Positions 1-9,671 of a DNA stretch of 57,660 nt are shown piece after piece; position 1 is the stretch's first letter, and every line of letters begins with the position of its first letter. The stretch comes from Amaricoccus sp. GTDB taxonomy: Bacteria; Pseudomonadota; Alphaproteobacteria; Rhodobacterales; Rhodobacteraceae. Position numbers and translations under genes: made by a program. The notes beneath the pieces were generated by a model. That model was not told where the DNA came from. It made no database searches and was given only the letters and a program-made list of their open reading frames with translations. Location: the NCBI RefSeq assembly GCF_017995835.1, contig NZ_JAGOID010000007.1, forward strand, positions 1 to 57,660, written 5' to 3'.

Positions 1-54
1 TGGCGAGCCGTCGAGACCGGCAACGAGAGCTGGCGTTTCAAGAACCGCGCCTGA
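1..54 (+). CDS. C-terminal tail of an IS21-family helper ATPase (IstB-like), partial
   Basis: The window opens inside a reading frame that ends at a TGA at 52-54. The 17 visible residues end in ETGNESWRFKNRA. This resembles the C-terminus of many IstB-like ATPases, the AAA+ helper of IS21-family transposition. The assignment rests on this short tail and on recall of the family's ending. The rest of the gene is outside the window. No other function is suggested by so few residues. Confidence 0.5.
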   Translation, partial: WRAVETGNESWRFKNRA

Positions 55-408
55 CCCGACCCTCCACGCCCCAAAACGCGCCTGACACGCCTGCGCCACC
101 GACAAGCTCCGGCGCGTCAGGCGCGTTGCCCCTACCACGGGAGGGGTCCCTTTTCGACGCCGATAGGGGGGCCCGTTTCAGGCGCTGGCCGCGCTGCTCG
201 GGGCCGATGCGCCTGTCGCCGAGGACGATCTCGCGCCTCACGACCGACTGGAAGGAGGAGGATGACCAATGGAAGCGATACGCTCGTGAGAAATCCGGAC
301 CAACCACGTTGGCGGCAACGTCGCCAACGCCATTTCAACATCGGGCGGGACATTCCCGGGCAAGCGGTCGCGGTACAGGGTGTTCGTCGCGGCGATTGCT
401 GTAAGAAC
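55..408. other. Non-coding stretch: probable IS21 right end and lon downstream region
   Basis: No convincing gene is visible here. Positions 140-180 have runs of the kind GGGGTCCCTTTT and GGGGGGCCCGTTT, which I associate with the 3' non-coding end of IS21-type elements after istB. The exact terminal repeat and target duplication cannot be defined because the left end of the element is outside the window. Short open frames in this stretch have no recognisable domains and are treated as noise. Confidence 0.3.
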
Positions 409-440
409 GGGGGCGGCGCCGCCGAAGCTGCGCCGCCCCC
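409..440 (-). terminator. Hairpin terminator of lon
   Basis: An 11-bp perfect GC stem (GGGGGCGGCGC at 409-419 with GCGCCGCCCCC at 430-440) and a 10-nt loop lie 15 bp beyond the lon stop codon. On the minus strand the stem is followed by a short CGTTCTT tail. This is a weak U-tract, so termination may be imperfect. Confidence 0.5.
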
Positions 441-455
441 TGCGGATGGCTTTCG

Positions 456-2867
456 TCAGTGCGCCGCCGGCGCCGGCGGGGTCGCCGCGCCGGGGGCGGC
501 GGCCGCGGCGGCTTTCGCCGCCTCGGCCGCCTCGTCCCATTCGATCGGCTCGGGGACGCGGGTCAGCGCCACCTTGAGCACGTCGGTCACGTTGGAGACG
601 GGGATCAGATCGAGCCCGTTCTTCACGTTGTCCGGGATCTCGCGCAGATCCTTCACGTTCTCCGCCGGGATCAGCACCGTCTTCACCCCGCCGCGCAGCG
701 CGGCGAGGAGCTTCTCCTTCAGCCCGCCGATCGGCAGCACGTTGCCGCGCAGCGTCACCTCGCCGGTCATCGCCACGTCGCGGCGCACCGGGATCCCTGT
801 CAGGACCGACACGATCGAGGTCACCATCGCGATGCCCGCCGACGGCCCGTCCTTCGGGGTCGCCCCCTCCGGCACGTGGACGTGGATGTCCACCGTCTCG
901 AACATCGGCGGCTTCAGGCCGAGATCGGGCGCCTTCGAGCGAACGTAGGACGCGGCCGCCTCGATCGACTCCTTCATCACCTCGCCGAGCTTGCCGGTCG
1001 TCTTCATCCGCCCCTTGCCGGGCAGCTTCAGCGCCTCGATCGAGAGCAGGTCGCCGCCCACCTCGGTCCAGGCGAGGCCGGTGACGACGCCGACCTGGTC
1101 AGCCTCCTCCGCGAGCCCGAACTTGAACCGGCGCACGCCCAGATACTCCTCGAGGTTCTCCGAGGTTACCACGACCTTGGCCGACTTGCCCTTGACGATC
1201 TCCGTCACCGCCTTGCGGCAGAGCTTGGCGATCTCGCGCTCGAGGTTCCGGACGCCCGCCTCGCGCGTGTAGTAGCGCACGATGTCGCAGAGCGCACCGT
1301 CGGTCATCTCGAACTCTCCGGCCTTCAGCCCGTGCCCCTTCTCCTGCTTGGCGATCAGGTGCATCCGGGCGATGCCGACCTTCTCGTCCTCGGTGTAGCC
1401 GGAAATCGAGATGATCTCCATACGGTCGAGGAGCGGCCGCGGCATGTTGTAGCTGTTGGCCGTGGTGATGAACATCACCTGGCTGAGGTCGTACTCCACC
1501 TCCAGGTAGTGGTCCGAAAAGGTTGCGTTCTGCTCGGGGTCGAGAACCTCCAGCATTGCGGAGGCCGGATCGCCCCTGAAGTCCTGGCCCATCTTGTCGA
1601 TCTCGTCGAGCAGGATCAGCGGGTTGACCGTCTTCGCCTTCTTCATCGACTGGATGATCTTGCCGGGCATGGAGCCGATATAGGTCCGCCGGTGGCCGCG
1701 GATCTCCGCCTCGTCCCGGACGCCGCCGAGCGAGATGCGGATGAACTCGCGGCCCGTGGCCTTCGCCACCGACTTGCCAAGCGAGGTCTTGCCGACGCCC
1801 GGAGGCCCGACGAGGCAGAGGATCGGCCCCTTCAGCTTGTCGCTGCGCGACTGCACGGCGAGGAACTCGATGATGCGGTCCTTGACCTTCTCCAGCCCGA
1901 AATGGTCGTCGTCGAGCACGTTCTGGGCGTGGCCGAGATCCTTCCGGATCTTCGACTTCTTGCCCCAGGGGATCGACAGCATCCACTCAAGGTAGTTGCG
2001 GACCACCGTCGCCTCGGCCGACATCGGGCTCATCGAGCGGAGCTTCTTCAACTCGCCCACCGCCTTGTCGCGGGCTTCCTTCGACAGCTTGGTCCTGGCG
2101 ATACGCTCCTCGAACTCGGACGCGTCGTCCTGGCCCTCGCCCTCGCCGCCGAGCTCGCGCTGGATCGCCTTCATCTGCTCGTTGAGGTAGTACTCGCGCT
2201 GGGTCCGCTCCATCTGCGTCTTGACCCGGCTCTTGATCTTCTTCTCGACCTTGAGCACGGACATCTCACCCTGCATCAGGCCATAGATGAGCTCCAGCCG
2301 CTCGCCGACGTCGGGCTCCTCGAGCAGCTTCTGGCGCTCCTCGAGCTTCACCCCGAGATGACCGGCCACGGTGTCGGCCAGCTTGCCCGCGGCCATGCCA
2401 TCGCTGATCGAGGCGGCGGCCTCCTCGGAAATGTTGCGGTTGAGCTTGGCGTAGCGCTCGAACTCCTCGACCACGGCCCGGCTCAGCGCCTCGACCGCGG
2501 CGGCATCCTTCTCGGTCTCCTCGATCGGGGTGGCCTCGGCCTCGAAGAAGCTGGGGTTGTCGACGAAGCGGTCGATCCTGACGCGCGACTTGCCTTCGAC
2601 CAGCACCTTCACCGTGCCGTCGGGCAGCTTGAGAAGCTGCAGCACGTTGGCTAGCACGCCGACGCGATAGATGCTCTCGGGCTTCGGTTCGTCCTCCGAG
2701 GCGTCCTTCTGGCTCGACAGCAGAATCTGCCGGTCGTCCTTCATCACCGCCTCGAGGGCGCGCACGGACTTCTCCCGGCCCACGAACAGCGGCACGATCA
2801 TGTGCGGAAACACCACGATGTCGCGCAGGGGAAGGACGGGGAAGCTCTGACCGCTCTCAGTCGTCAT
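456..2867 (-). CDS. lon: ATP-dependent Lon protease (endopeptidase La)
   Basis: Lon is a cytoplasmic AAA+ protease that degrades misfolded and specific short-lived proteins. The 803-residue product has the usual length and layout. The N-terminal LON domain spans about residues 7-205 and is followed by a coiled linker. Walker A GPPGVGKT is at 354-361 and Walker B LILLDEID at 417-424. The protease domain carries the Ser-Lys dyad, S676 in PKDGPSAG and K719 in GGLKEK, with the same 43-residue spacing as in E. coli. The C-terminus ends in an Ala/Pro-rich tail from about 785. The ATG at 2867 gives the standard start [16 protein letters not shown]. The gene is transcribed alone, divergently from lepB, with a heat-shock-type promoter upstream and a hairpin just after the stop. 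Confidence 0.98.
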   Translation of the reverse strand: MTTESGQSFPVLPLRDIVVFPHMIVPLFVGREKSVRALEAVMKDDRQILLSSQKDASEDEPKPESIYRVGVLANVLQLLKLPDGTVKVLVEGKSRVRIDRFVDNPSFFEAEATPIEETEKDAAAVEALSRAVVEEFERYAKLNRNISEEAAASISDGMAAGKLADTVAGHLGVKLEERQKLLEEPDVGERLELIYGLMQGEMSVLKVEKKIKSRVKTQMERTQREYYLNEQMKAIQRELGGEGEGQDDASEFEERIARTKLSKEARDKAVGELKKLRSMSPMSAEATVVRNYLEWMLSIPWGKKSKIRKDLGHAQNVLDDDHFGLEKVKDRIIEFLAVQSRSDKLKGPILCLVGPPGVGKTSLGKSVAKATGREFIRISLGGVRDEAEIRGHRRTYIGSMPGKIIQSMKKAKTVNPLILLDEIDKMGQDFRGDPASAMLEVLDPEQNATFSDHYLEVEYDLSQVMFITTANSYNMPRPLLDRMEIISISGYTEDEKVGIARMHLIAKQEKGHGLKAGEFEMTDGALCDIVRYYTREAGVRNLEREIAKLCRKAVTEIVKGKSAKVVVTSENLEEYLGVRRFKFGLAEEADQVGVVTGLAWTEVGGDLLSIEALKLPGKGRMKTTGKLGEVMKESIEAAASYVRSKAPDLGLKPPMFETVDIHVHVPEGATPKDGPSAGIAMVTSIVSVLTGIPVRRDVAMTGEVTLRGNVLPIGGLKEKLLAALRGGVKTVLIPAENVKDLREIPDNVKNGLDLIPVSNVTDVLKVALTRVPEPIEWDEAAEAAKAAAAAAPGAATPPAPAAH

Positions 2868-2939
2868 GGTTTGTCCTTTGTCCTGGCAAAGCGGTCCGCC
2901 CCGGACGATCCAGCTGCGGGACGCTTTCCTTGGACGAGG

Positions 2940-2968
2940 AAATGGCCCGCCGCGCCGGACGTTTCAAG
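2940..2968 (-). promoter_or_regulatory. RpoH (sigma-32)-type promoter of lon
   Basis: On the minus strand CTTGAAA (2968-2962) is followed after 16 nt by CCATTT (2945-2940). This fits the heat-shock sigma factor consensus (CTTGAAA, then CCATnT). It would start transcription about 65 nt before the lon ATG. lon is a classical RpoH target, which supports the reading. Confidence 0.6.
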
Positions 2969-3117
2969 GCGCGCCATGTTGGGCCCGCCCCCCGGGCCTT
3001 GCAAGAGGCGGATGGCCGCAGAACGCCGCCCGGCGGCGTTCCGATGCGTGCGACCCCTCGCCTTGACAGCCCCGGGAGCAGCGGCGACAAGGCGGCGCTT
3101 CAGGAGGGCGAGCCGGC

Positions 3118-3921
3118 ATGGCGACCAAGAGCAAGGCCAAGGGCGGGATCCTCGAACTCGTCAAGACGATCGTCTACGCGCTCCTGCTCGCCGGCGTCAT
3201 CCGCACGCTGTTCTTCCAGCCATTCTGGATCCCCTCCGGCTCGATGAAGCCGACGCTCCTGATCGGCGACTTCCTGTTCGTCAACAAGATGGCCTACGGC
3301 TACAGCCGGCATTCCTGCCCGTTTTCGCTCTGCCCGATCCCCGGCCGCATCCTGGCACGCGAGCCGAACCGGGGCGACGTCGTGGTGTTCAAGCACCCGA
3401 CCAATGGCACCGACTACATCAAGCGGCTGATCGGCCTGCCCGGCGACGTGATCGAGATGAAGGACGGGGTGCTCTACATCAACGGCGATGTCGCGCCACA
3501 GGAGCCGGCCGGCATCTTCGTCGAGGAGAACGCACCGCAGGGTCCGATGCGTGCGCTGCCACGCTGCCTGAACGCCCCAGTCCCGCCCGACGGCGACTGC
3601 GAGGCCGCGATGTCCTGGGAAACCCTGCCGGAAGGGCCGCGCCACCTGATCCTCGACATCGAGCCGAACGGACCCGGCGACAACGCCGGCCCCTTCACCG
3701 TGCCCGAGGGCGAGTTCTTCTTCATGGGCGACAACCGCGACAACTCGCTCGACAGCCGCTTCTCGCGTGGGGCCTTCGGCGTCGGCACGGTGCCGTTCGA
3801 GAACTTCGTCGGTCGGGCGGACCGGGTGATCTTCTCCTCCGGAGGCGCGTCGATGCTGTTCTTCTGGACATGGCGGCCGGACCGGTTCTTCGTCCCCGTC
3901 CAGGCCGCCCAGGCGCAGTGA
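3118..3921 (+). CDS. lepB: Signal peptidase I
   Basis: LepB is a membrane-bound peptidase that removes signal peptides from Sec- and Tat-exported proteins on the periplasmic face. The 267-residue protein has one N-terminal membrane segment (about residues 12-33). It has the catalytic Ser in PSGSMKPTL (S42) and the general-base Lys in [13 protein letters not shown] (K102). The late signature [11 protein letters not shown] is also present. The ATG at 3118 has a good AGGAGG ribosome site. The GTG start of rnc overlaps the lepB stop codon, so lepB heads an operon lepB-rnc-era-DUF1491. A TTGACA hexamer at 3063-3068 may be its -35 box, but the -10 is poor. Confidence 0.97.
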   Translation: MATKSKAKGGILELVKTIVYALLLAGVIRTLFFQPFWIPSGSMKPTLLIGDFLFVNKMAYGYSRHSCPFSLCPIPGRILAREPNRGDVVVFKHPTNGTDYIKRLIGLPGDVIEMKDGVLYINGDVAPQEPAGIFVEENAPQGPMRALPRCLNAPVPPDGDCEAAMSWETLPEGPRHLILDIEPNGPGDNAGPFTVPEGEFFFMGDNRDNSLDSRFSRGAFGVGTVPFENFVGRADRVIFSSGGASMLFFWTWRPDRFFVPVQAAQAQ

Positions 3922-4598
3922 AGCTCAGCCAGGCCATGACGGCGGCGGCGGGGCGGCTCGGACACGCCTTCGCCAGGCCGGAGCTGCTGATCGAGGCGCT
4001 GACCCACCCTTCCACCGGCGCGCCGGCCGACAACCAGCGGCTGGAGTTCCTCGGCGACCGCGTGCTCGGCCTCGTCATCGTCGAGGCGCTGCTCGCCGAC
4101 GACCCGGGCGCCTCGGAGGGCGTGCTGGCGCCGCGGCTGAACGCGCTCGTCCGCAAGGAGACCTGCGCCGAGGTGGCCCAGGAGATCGACCTCGGCGCGG
4201 CCCTGAAGCTCGGCCGGTCGGAGGCGCTCTCCGGTGGTCGGCGCAAGACCGCGCTCCTCGGCGACGCAATGGAGGCGGCGATCGCCGCGATCTACCGTGA
4301 CGCCGGCCTCGACGCCGCCCGCGCGGCCGTCCTCCGCCTCTGGGGCCCGCGCATCGCCGCCACGCGGGCGCAGGCCCAGGATCCCAAGACCGCGTTGCAG
4401 GAATGGGCGCAGGCGCGCGGCCAGCAGCCGCCCGAGTATGTCGACCTCGGCCGCTCCGGCCCCGACCACGCGCCGGTCTTCACCGTCGAGGCCCGGCTCG
4501 ACGACGGCCGCGCGGCGCGGGGCGAGGCGACTTCCAAGCGCGCGGCCCAGAAGGCCGCGGCGGCGGCGCTCCTCGCCAACCTCGGAGACGATGCATGA
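3918..4598 (+). CDS. rnc: Ribonuclease III
   Basis: RNase III is a double-strand-specific endoribonuclease that processes rRNA precursors and structured mRNAs. It has 226 residues from the GTG at 3918, which overlaps the lepB TGA. An ATG at 3936 is an alternative start, giving 220 residues. The RNase III signature [13 protein letters not shown], with the metal-binding Glu and Asp (E43, D47 from the GTG), starts the catalytic domain. A double-stranded RNA-binding domain occupies the C-terminal 70 residues, from about [10 protein letters not shown]. The stop overlaps the era ATG (ATGA). The lepB-rnc-era order is a widely conserved translational coupling. Confidence 0.97.
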   Translation: MKLSQAMTAAAGRLGHAFARPELLIEALTHPSTGAPADNQRLEFLGDRVLGLVIVEALLADDPGASEGVLAPRLNALVRKETCAEVAQEIDLGAALKLGRSEALSGGRRKTALLGDAMEAAIAAIYRDAGLDAARAAVLRLWGPRIAATRAQAQDPKTALQEWAQARGQQPPEYVDLGRSGPDHAPVFTVEARLDDGRAARGEATSKRAAQKAAAAALLANLGDDA

Positions 4599-5515
4599 AC
4601 GAGGACGCCGGAACCCGCTGCGGCTTCGTCGCCCTGATCGGCGAACCGAACGCCGGCAAGTCGACGCTCTTGAACGCCATGGTGGGCGCGAAGGTCTCGA
4701 TCGTCACCCACAAGGTGCAGACTACGCGCGCCCGCATTCGCGGCATCGCCATGGAAGGCGCCGCACAGCTGGTCTTCGTCGACACGCCCGGCCTGTTCCG
4801 TCCGCGGCGCCGGCTCGACCGGGCGATGGTCGCCGCGGCCTGGGGCGGGGCGGCCGACGCCGACGTCACCGTCCTGCTGATCGAGGCGCATCGCGGCCTG
4901 ACCGAAGGCGTCCACGCGATCCTCGACGGGCTCGGCGAGCACCTGCCCGCCGGGCGCAAGGTCGCGCTCGCCATCAACAAGATCGACCGGGTCAAGGCCG
5001 AGGCGCTGCTCGCCCTTGCGGCGCAGGCCAACGCCGCGCGCGACTTCGCCGCGACGTTCATGATCTCGGCCGAGCGCGGCCACGGCGTCGCCGACCTCAG
5101 GCGCTGGCTCGCCGGCGAGGTTCCCCCCGGGCCCTGGCTCTATCCCGAGGACCAGCTCGCCGACCTGCCGCTGCGCCTGCACGCCGCCGAGACGACGCGC
5201 GAGAAGCTGACCCTGCGGCTGCATCAGGAACTGCCCTACGAGCTCACCGTCGAGACCGAGGGCTGGGAGGAGCGCAAGGACGGCTCGGTGCGCATCGACC
5301 AGGTGGTCTATGTCGCCCGCGACGGCCACAAGGGCATCGCGCTCGGCCCGAAGGGCGAGACGATCAAGGCGGTCGGCAAGGCGGCGCGCGAGGAACTGAA
5401 GGTTTTCCTCGGCCGCGACGTGCATCTGTTCCTGACGGTCAAGGTGCGGCCGAACTGGCTCGACGAGGCCGAGCGCTACGGCGAGATGGGGCTCGACTTC
5501 CCGAAGGAGCGCTGA
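4595..5515 (+). CDS. era: GTPase Era, 30S ribosome maturation factor
   Basis: Era binds the 3' end of 16S rRNA and helps assemble the small ribosomal subunit. The 306-residue product has the G1 loop GEPNAGKS near residue 16, the G3 DTPG motif and the G4 NKID motif. A C-terminal KH RNA-binding domain includes the GPKGETIK loop. The ATG at 4595 overlaps the rnc stop and gives the expected N-terminus shortly before G1. The next gene starts 6 nt downstream. Confidence 0.97.
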   Translation: MNEDAGTRCGFVALIGEPNAGKSTLLNAMVGAKVSIVTHKVQTTRARIRGIAMEGAAQLVFVDTPGLFRPRRRLDRAMVAAAWGGAADADVTVLLIEAHRGLTEGVHAILDGLGEHLPAGRKVALAINKIDRVKAEALLALAAQANAARDFAATFMISAERGHGVADLRRWLAGEVPPGPWLYPEDQLADLPLRLHAAETTREKLTLRLHQELPYELTVETEGWEERKDGSVRIDQVVYVARDGHKGIALGPKGETIKAVGKAAREELKVFLGRDVHLFLTVKVRPNWLDEAERYGEMGLDFPKER

Positions 5516-5520
5516 GCCCC

Positions 5521-5853
5521 GTGGAGCCGAGGCTGACCGCCGGCTTCTGGGTGCAGGCCTACCTGACCCGCCTGCGCCTTGCCGACATCCCCGCCTTCGT
5601 CGTCGCCCGGGGCGACGCGACCGCGGGGGCGGTGATCGTCAAGGTCTCCACCCTCGACGGGCGGGCGCAGGCGTTCCACCGCACCTTCGATCTCATGGGC
5701 GGCGGCCGGGTCTGGGCCGTCCTCGCCGAGGGCCCCGAGACGGAGGTCGACGCCGCTCTGGCGCGACAGCGGGGCTACGATCCCGACCTCTGGGTGATCG
5801 AGGTCGAGGACCGCACCGGGCGGAGTCTGCTCGGCGCGGCGGGGCTCGAATGA
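5521..5853 (+). CDS. DUF1491 family protein
   Basis: This is a 110-residue conserved protein of unknown function. The visible sequence begins VEPRLTAGFWVQAYLTRLRL and carries a central FDLMGGGRVWAVL and a YDPDLWVIEVEDR segment. These are typical of the DUF1491 family found after era in Rhodobacterales. A GTG start 6 nt after era keeps it in the operon. In related genomes recO usually follows. Here a transposase remnant follows instead. The family role is not established. Confidence 0.85.
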   Translation: MEPRLTAGFWVQAYLTRLRLADIPAFVVARGDATAGAVIVKVSTLDGRAQAFHRTFDLMGGGRVWAVLAEGPETEVDAALARQRGYDPDLWVIEVEDRTGRSLLGAAGLE

Positions 5854-6024
5854 GAGGCTGAAAACGAAACGCCTCGGAGACAAGGCGGTGAGAACCCGCA
5901 TGGGACGATGTGGGCCGGCTTCCTGTGCGGGGTTTCCGACTGCGTGCGCCTTGGGTTCGGCTGGAGGATGGGGGCGACGGGTCCCCGCCTCTGGTTGGGG
6001 ATCGGGGGTCCGGTGGGGCGGCGC

Positions 6025-6180
6025 CTATGCGGCGGCCAGCCGCCAGGCGCAGGCCATGTTGTGGGCCAGGGCATACCAGAGCGCCGCCGCCGTGACTTTC
6101 GCCACGCCCCGGACGACGAAGCGGGTAAGCCCCCGGTTGCGCGCCTGGGCATTCACGCATTCGGCGGTCGCCGCCCGTTG
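6025..6180 (-). pseudogene. IS1182-family transposase C-terminal remnant
   Basis: The minus strand encodes 51 residues from about QRAATAECVNAQARNRGL through ALWYALAHNMACAWRL to a TAG. This is the characteristic C-terminus of IS1182-family transposases. Homology stops abruptly upstream of 6180, so only the tail survives. The flanking bases 5854-6024 and 6181-6245 hold no gene. They probably include the element's non-coding 3' end. The remnant sits where recO would be expected. Confidence 0.75.
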
Positions 6181-6245
6181 CGCTGGCGGCGCCGTCTTTC
6201 CGCACCCGGCGTCCCCGGATGGGGCAGGGGGGCGCAGAGGTCCGG

Positions 6246-7454
6246 TCAGTCGTAGCTGCGGCGGTCCTCGATCACCTTGCCGTCGTTCGGGAGCGATCCG
6301 GGGGCGACGATCTCGACCTCGCCGCGGAGGCGCAGCAGGGCCTGAACGCTCTCGGCAAGCGCGCGGCGATCGGCCTGCTCGGCCTCGACGAGGACGCGCA
6401 TCCGGTCGGCGTCGCCGTCGCGCTCGGCGACGACGCGGACGCGGCGCAGCTCCGGATGGCGGGCCGCCAGGGCGGCGACCTGTTCGGGCCGCACGAACAT
6501 GCCCTTGATCTTCGTCGTCTGGTCCGCCCGGCCCATCCAGCCGCGGATGCGCATGTTGGTCCGGCCGCAGGGGCTCGTCCCCGGCAACACCGCCGACAGA
6601 TCGCCGGTCGCGAAGCGGATCAGCGGATAGTCCGGGTTCAGCGTGGTCACGACGACCTCGCCGACCTCGCCTTCGGGAACCGGATCGCCGGTCCCTGGGC
6701 GGACGATCTCGACCACCACCCCCTCGTCGACGATCATTCCCTCGCCGCCGGCGCTCTCGTAGGCGATCAGGCCCAGATCGGCGGTCGCGTAGCATTGCAG
6801 GCAGGCGATCCCCCGCTCGGCATATCCCGCCCTCAGCGCGGGAAAGAGCGCGCCGCCCGAGACGGCGGCCTTCGTGAAGCCGAGCCGCAGGCCGAGTTCG
6901 TCCGCCTTGTCGAGGATGACCTTGAGGAAATCCGGCGTCCCGGCATAGGCTGTCGCGCCGAGTTGCGCTGCCGCCTCGGCCTGAAGCTCGGTCTGGCCCG
7001 TCCCCGCCGGGATCACCGCGGCGCCCACTGCCGCGGCGCCGCCCTCGAACATCATGCCCGCCGGGGTCAGGTGGTAGGAGAAGCAGTTCTGCACCAGATC
7101 GCCCGGCCCCACGCCGCAGGCGCGCAGGAACCGTCCGATCCGCCACCAGTCGCCGCCGCGCCGGCCCGGCTCGTAGATCGGGCCGGGGCTCTGGAAGGCA
7201 TGGTCGAAATCCGCCGCGCTTCCGGTCGCGAAGCCGCCATAGGGCGGCGACGCCTTCTGCGCCGCCGAAAGCTCGGCCTTGCGCAGCACCGGCAGCCGCG
7301 CCAGCGCCGCCCGGTCGGCCACCCCCGCCGCCTCGATCCCGGCGAGATGCGCGGCCATCGCCGGCGCCCCGGCGATCGCCGCCGCCACCGCCCGCGGCAG
7401 GGCTCCGGCGAGCGCGACCGCCCGCGCCTCGGGGCTCCGCGTCTCCTCGCTCAC
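6246..7454 (-). CDS. PaaK-like phenylacetate--CoA ligase family AMP-binding enzyme
   Basis: This is a predicted cytoplasmic enzyme that activates a carboxylic acid with ATP and joins it to CoA. The 402-residue protein resembles the PaaK branch, which is shorter than typical acyl-CoA synthetases. Visible markers are PPYGGFATG, IPAGTGQTELQ, a YAGTPDFLK segment, and a C-terminal AMP-ligase lobe beginning near RGWMGRADQTTKIKGMFV. The GTG start overlaps the livF stop (GTGA), so translation is coupled. It is the last gene of a Liv-type import operon, so it probably activates an imported acid. The true substrate, aromatic or not, cannot be read from sequence. Confidence 0.85.
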   Translation of the reverse strand: MSEETRSPEARAVALAGALPRAVAAAIAGAPAMAAHLAGIEAAGVADRAALARLPVLRKAELSAAQKASPPYGGFATGSAADFDHAFQSPGPIYEPGRRGGDWWRIGRFLRACGVGPGDLVQNCFSYHLTPAGMMFEGGAAAVGAAVIPAGTGQTELQAEAAAQLGATAYAGTPDFLKVILDKADELGLRLGFTKAAVSGGALFPALRAGYAERGIACLQCYATADLGLIAYESAGGEGMIVDEGVVVEIVRPGTGDPVPEGEVGEVVVTTLNPDYPLIRFATGDLSAVLPGTSPCGRTNMRIRGWMGRADQTTKIKGMFVRPEQVAALAARHPELRRVRVVAERDGDADRMRVLVEAEQADRRALAESVQALLRLRGEVEIVAPGSLPNDGKVIEDRRSYD

Positions 7455-8275
7455 GCCAGCCACCGCTTGCGCCTCCTGTAGCTCCTCACCTCGCGGAAAC
7501 TCTTCCGCCCGGTGTCCGACATGCCGAGATAGAATTCCTTCACGTCCGGGTTCTCGCGCAGGGCCGCCGCCGGCCCGTCCATCACCACCCGCCCCGACTC
7601 GAGAATGTAGCCGTAATGCGCGAAGCGCAGCGCCACGTTGGTGTTCTGCTCCGCGAGAAGGAAGCTCACCCCCTCCTTCTCGTTCAGCGTCTTCACGATG
7701 CCGAAGATCTCCTCGACGAGCTGCGGCGCCAGCCCCATCGACGGCTCGTCGAGCAGCACCGTCTCCGGCCGCGACATGATCGCCCGGCCGATCGCGCACA
7801 TCTGCTGCTCGCCGCCCGAGGTATAGCCGGCCTGGCTCTTCCGCCGCACCTTCAGCCGCGGGAAATAGGCGTACACCATCTCCAGATCCCGGGCGACCGC
7901 GGCCGAGCCGTCACGGCGCGTGAAGGCGCCGGTCATCAGGTTCTCCTCGATGGTCAGGTGCTCGAAGCAGTGTCGCCCCTCCATCACCTGGATCACGCCG
8001 CGGCGCACCAGCTCGGCCGGGTTCAATGCGCCGACCGGCTCGCCGCGGTAGAGGATGCTGCCCTTGGTGATATCGCCCCGCTCCGAGGCGAGCAGGTTCG
8101 AGATCGCCTTCAGCGTCGTCGTCTTGCCCGCGCCGTTGCCGCCGAGAAGCGCGGTCACGCCCCCCTTCGGCACCGAAAGGCTCACGCCCTTCAGCACGAG
8201 GATGACGTGATTATAGATCACCTCGATGTTGTTGACCTCGAGCAGGGTCTCGCCCTGCGGGGCGGCGTCGAGCAT
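7451..8275 (-). CDS. livF: Branched-chain-amino-acid-type ABC transporter ATPase (LivF-like)
   Basis: This is a cytoplasmic ATPase subunit of a high-affinity importer. The 274-residue protein has Walker A GGNGAGKTT, a signature loop written TSGGEQQM instead of the canonical LSGGQ, Walker B TVLLDEPSMGLAP, and the H-loop region LLAEQNTNVALRFAHYGYIL. The C-terminal extension SFREVRSYRRRKRWLA is longer than in E. coli LivF. I have seen it in the group linked with acyl-CoA ligases. It lies downstream of the substrate-binding gene, after a 60-bp gap with a strong hairpin, and overlaps the PaaK-like gene by 4 bp. Confidence 0.93.
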   Translation of the reverse strand: MLDAAPQGETLLEVNNIEVIYNHVILVLKGVSLSVPKGGVTALLGGNGAGKTTTLKAISNLLASERGDITKGSILYRGEPVGALNPAELVRRGVIQVMEGRHCFEHLTIEENLMTGAFTRRDGSAAVARDLEMVYAYFPRLKVRRKSQAGYTSGGEQQMCAIGRAIMSRPETVLLDEPSMGLAPQLVEEIFGIVKTLNEKEGVSFLLAEQNTNVALRFAHYGYILESGRVVMDGPAAALRENPDVKEFYLGMSDTGRKSFREVRSYRRRKRWLA

Positions 8276-8294
8276 GTCATCCTCCGAACAAGCG

Positions 8295-8316
8295 CCCCCG
8301 GCCCGCAGGCCGGGGG
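8295..8316 (-). promoter_or_regulatory. Intercistronic hairpin between binding-protein gene and livF
   Basis: CCCCCGGCC (8295-8303) and GGCCGGGGG (8308-8316) form a perfect 9-bp stem with a CGCA loop, 20 bp after the binding-protein stop codon. There is no U-tract, so it more likely stabilises the upstream mRNA or attenuates than terminates outright. That would suit a binding protein needed in excess over its ATPase. Confidence 0.55.
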
Positions 8317-8335
8317 GACGTCAGCGCCGGGCCGG

Positions 8336-9631
8336 TCAGCCGGCCGGGCACTCGCGCTGGACAGTTCCGCTCTCGGCGCGGAAGGCGGCGGCGTCCTCCT
8401 CGACCAGCGGCCAGATCACGTCGTTGTCGGGCTCGATGAAGTCGGTCAGCACCACCCACTTCTTCTCGGCGGCGTTCCACTGGGTCATCATGCCCTTGCC
8501 GGCGGAGCGATGGTTCTGGCAGGTCACGGCGATCTCGGGCGAGAAGCCGGTCATGCCGAGCGCCTCCAGCGCGGCGGCGTCGAGGCTGAGCGCCTCCATG
8601 CCGTCGCGCATCTCCTCGGGCGTGATGTTGGCGTGACCGGCGAGCGCCTGGGCCTTCTTCGCGCTCTCCGCGGCCAGCATGGCGGCGAAGATGCCGCGAT
8701 TGTACTGGACCGTGCCGACGCTGGAGCCGTCGCCCGCGCCCTTGCCGGCGTCGGTGACGTATTGCCGGAGATCGTCATAGAACTTGTAGTGGTCGCCGAC
8801 GCCGGTGAAGGCGAGCGCCTTGTAGCCGTCGGCCCCGGCGCCCGCGGGCAGCACGTCAGGCTCGGCGCCGGACCACCAGATGCCGATGAAGTGATCCATC
8901 GGGAAGCCGATCGAGGCGGCCTCGCTGACGGCGACGGAGTTCATCACGCCCCAGCCCCACATCAGCACGAAGTCGGGGCGCTCGCGGCGGATCTGGAGCC
9001 ACTGGCTCTTCTGCTCCTGGCCGGGGCTGTCGACCGGGATGGTGGTCAGCGTGAAGCCGTACTTCTCCGAGAGCTTCTCCAGCGTGCGGATCGGCTCCTT
9101 GCCATAGGCGGAGTTGTGGTAGACGAGCGCGATCTTCTTGCCCTCGAGGCTGCCGCCGCTCTCGTCGAGCAGGTACTTGATCGCGACCGAGGCGCCGTCC
9201 CAGTAGGTGGCGGGGAAGTTGAAGACCCAGGGGAAGGTGGCGCCGTCGGCGGCCGAGGTGCGGCCGTAGCCGACGGTCAGCAGCGGCAGCTTGTCCTCGG
9301 TCATGCGCGGGATGAGCTGGTAGGTGATGCCGGTCGACATCGGCTGGAGCACCAGCGGCTGGCCGCCGCGGAGCTGCTCGTAGCACTCGACGCCGCGGGT
9401 GGTGTCGTAGGCGGTCTCGCATTCGGTGACGACGGCCTTCTCGCCGCCGATGCCGCCGTCGCGCTCGTTGAGAAGCGTGAAGTAGTCGGCGTAGCCATCG
9501 GCGAAGGGCACGCCGCCGGAGGCGTAGGGCCCGGTCCGGTAGGAGAGCGAGGGGAAGTTGAGGTCCGCCAGCGCGGGGCCGGCGGTCAGCGCGGTGGCGA
9601 GGGCCAGCGCGGCGGTGCGGGTCAGTCGCAT
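8336..9631 (-). CDS. Periplasmic substrate-binding protein of the Liv-type ABC importer
   Basis: This protein captures the solute in the periplasm and delivers it to the LivH/LivM permease. It has 431 residues. An N-terminal signal peptide, MRLTRTAALALATALTAGPALA, is cleaved after about residue 22. A type-I periplasmic-binding fold follows (LNFPSLSYRTGPYASGG..., NERDGGIGGEKAV...). I chose the ATG at 9631 because GGGAGGAC lies 9 nt upstream and the signal peptide then has normal length. An ATG at 9658 would add nine unneeded residues. The ligand is unknown. The operon's ligases point to a carboxylic acid. Confidence 0.92.
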   Translation of the reverse strand: MRLTRTAALALATALTAGPALADLNFPSLSYRTGPYASGGVPFADGYADYFTLLNERDGGIGGEKAVVTECETAYDTTRGVECYEQLRGGQPLVLQPMSTGITYQLIPRMTEDKLPLLTVGYGRTSAADGATFPWVFNFPATYWDGASVAIKYLLDESGGSLEGKKIALVYHNSAYGKEPIRTLEKLSEKYGFTLTTIPVDSPGQEQKSQWLQIRRERPDFVLMWGWGVMNSVAVSEAASIGFPMDHFIGIWWSGAEPDVLPAGAGADGYKALAFTGVGDHYKFYDDLRQYVTDAGKGAGDGSSVGTVQYNRGIFAAMLAAESAKKAQALAGHANITPEEMRDGMEALSLDAAALEALGMTGFSPEIAVTCQNHRSAGKGMMTQWNAAEKKWVVLTDFIEPDNDVIWPLVEEDAAAFRAESGTVQRECPAG

Positions 9632-9671
9632 TCTTGTCAGTCCTCCCGTTGGTTTCATTGCGGCCGCCCCC

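Noticed and set aside
459-2654. 731-codon open frame antisense to lon
   Set aside because: It mirrors the high third-position G+C of lon, has no domain and an unnatural residue mix. lon in the other strand is certain.
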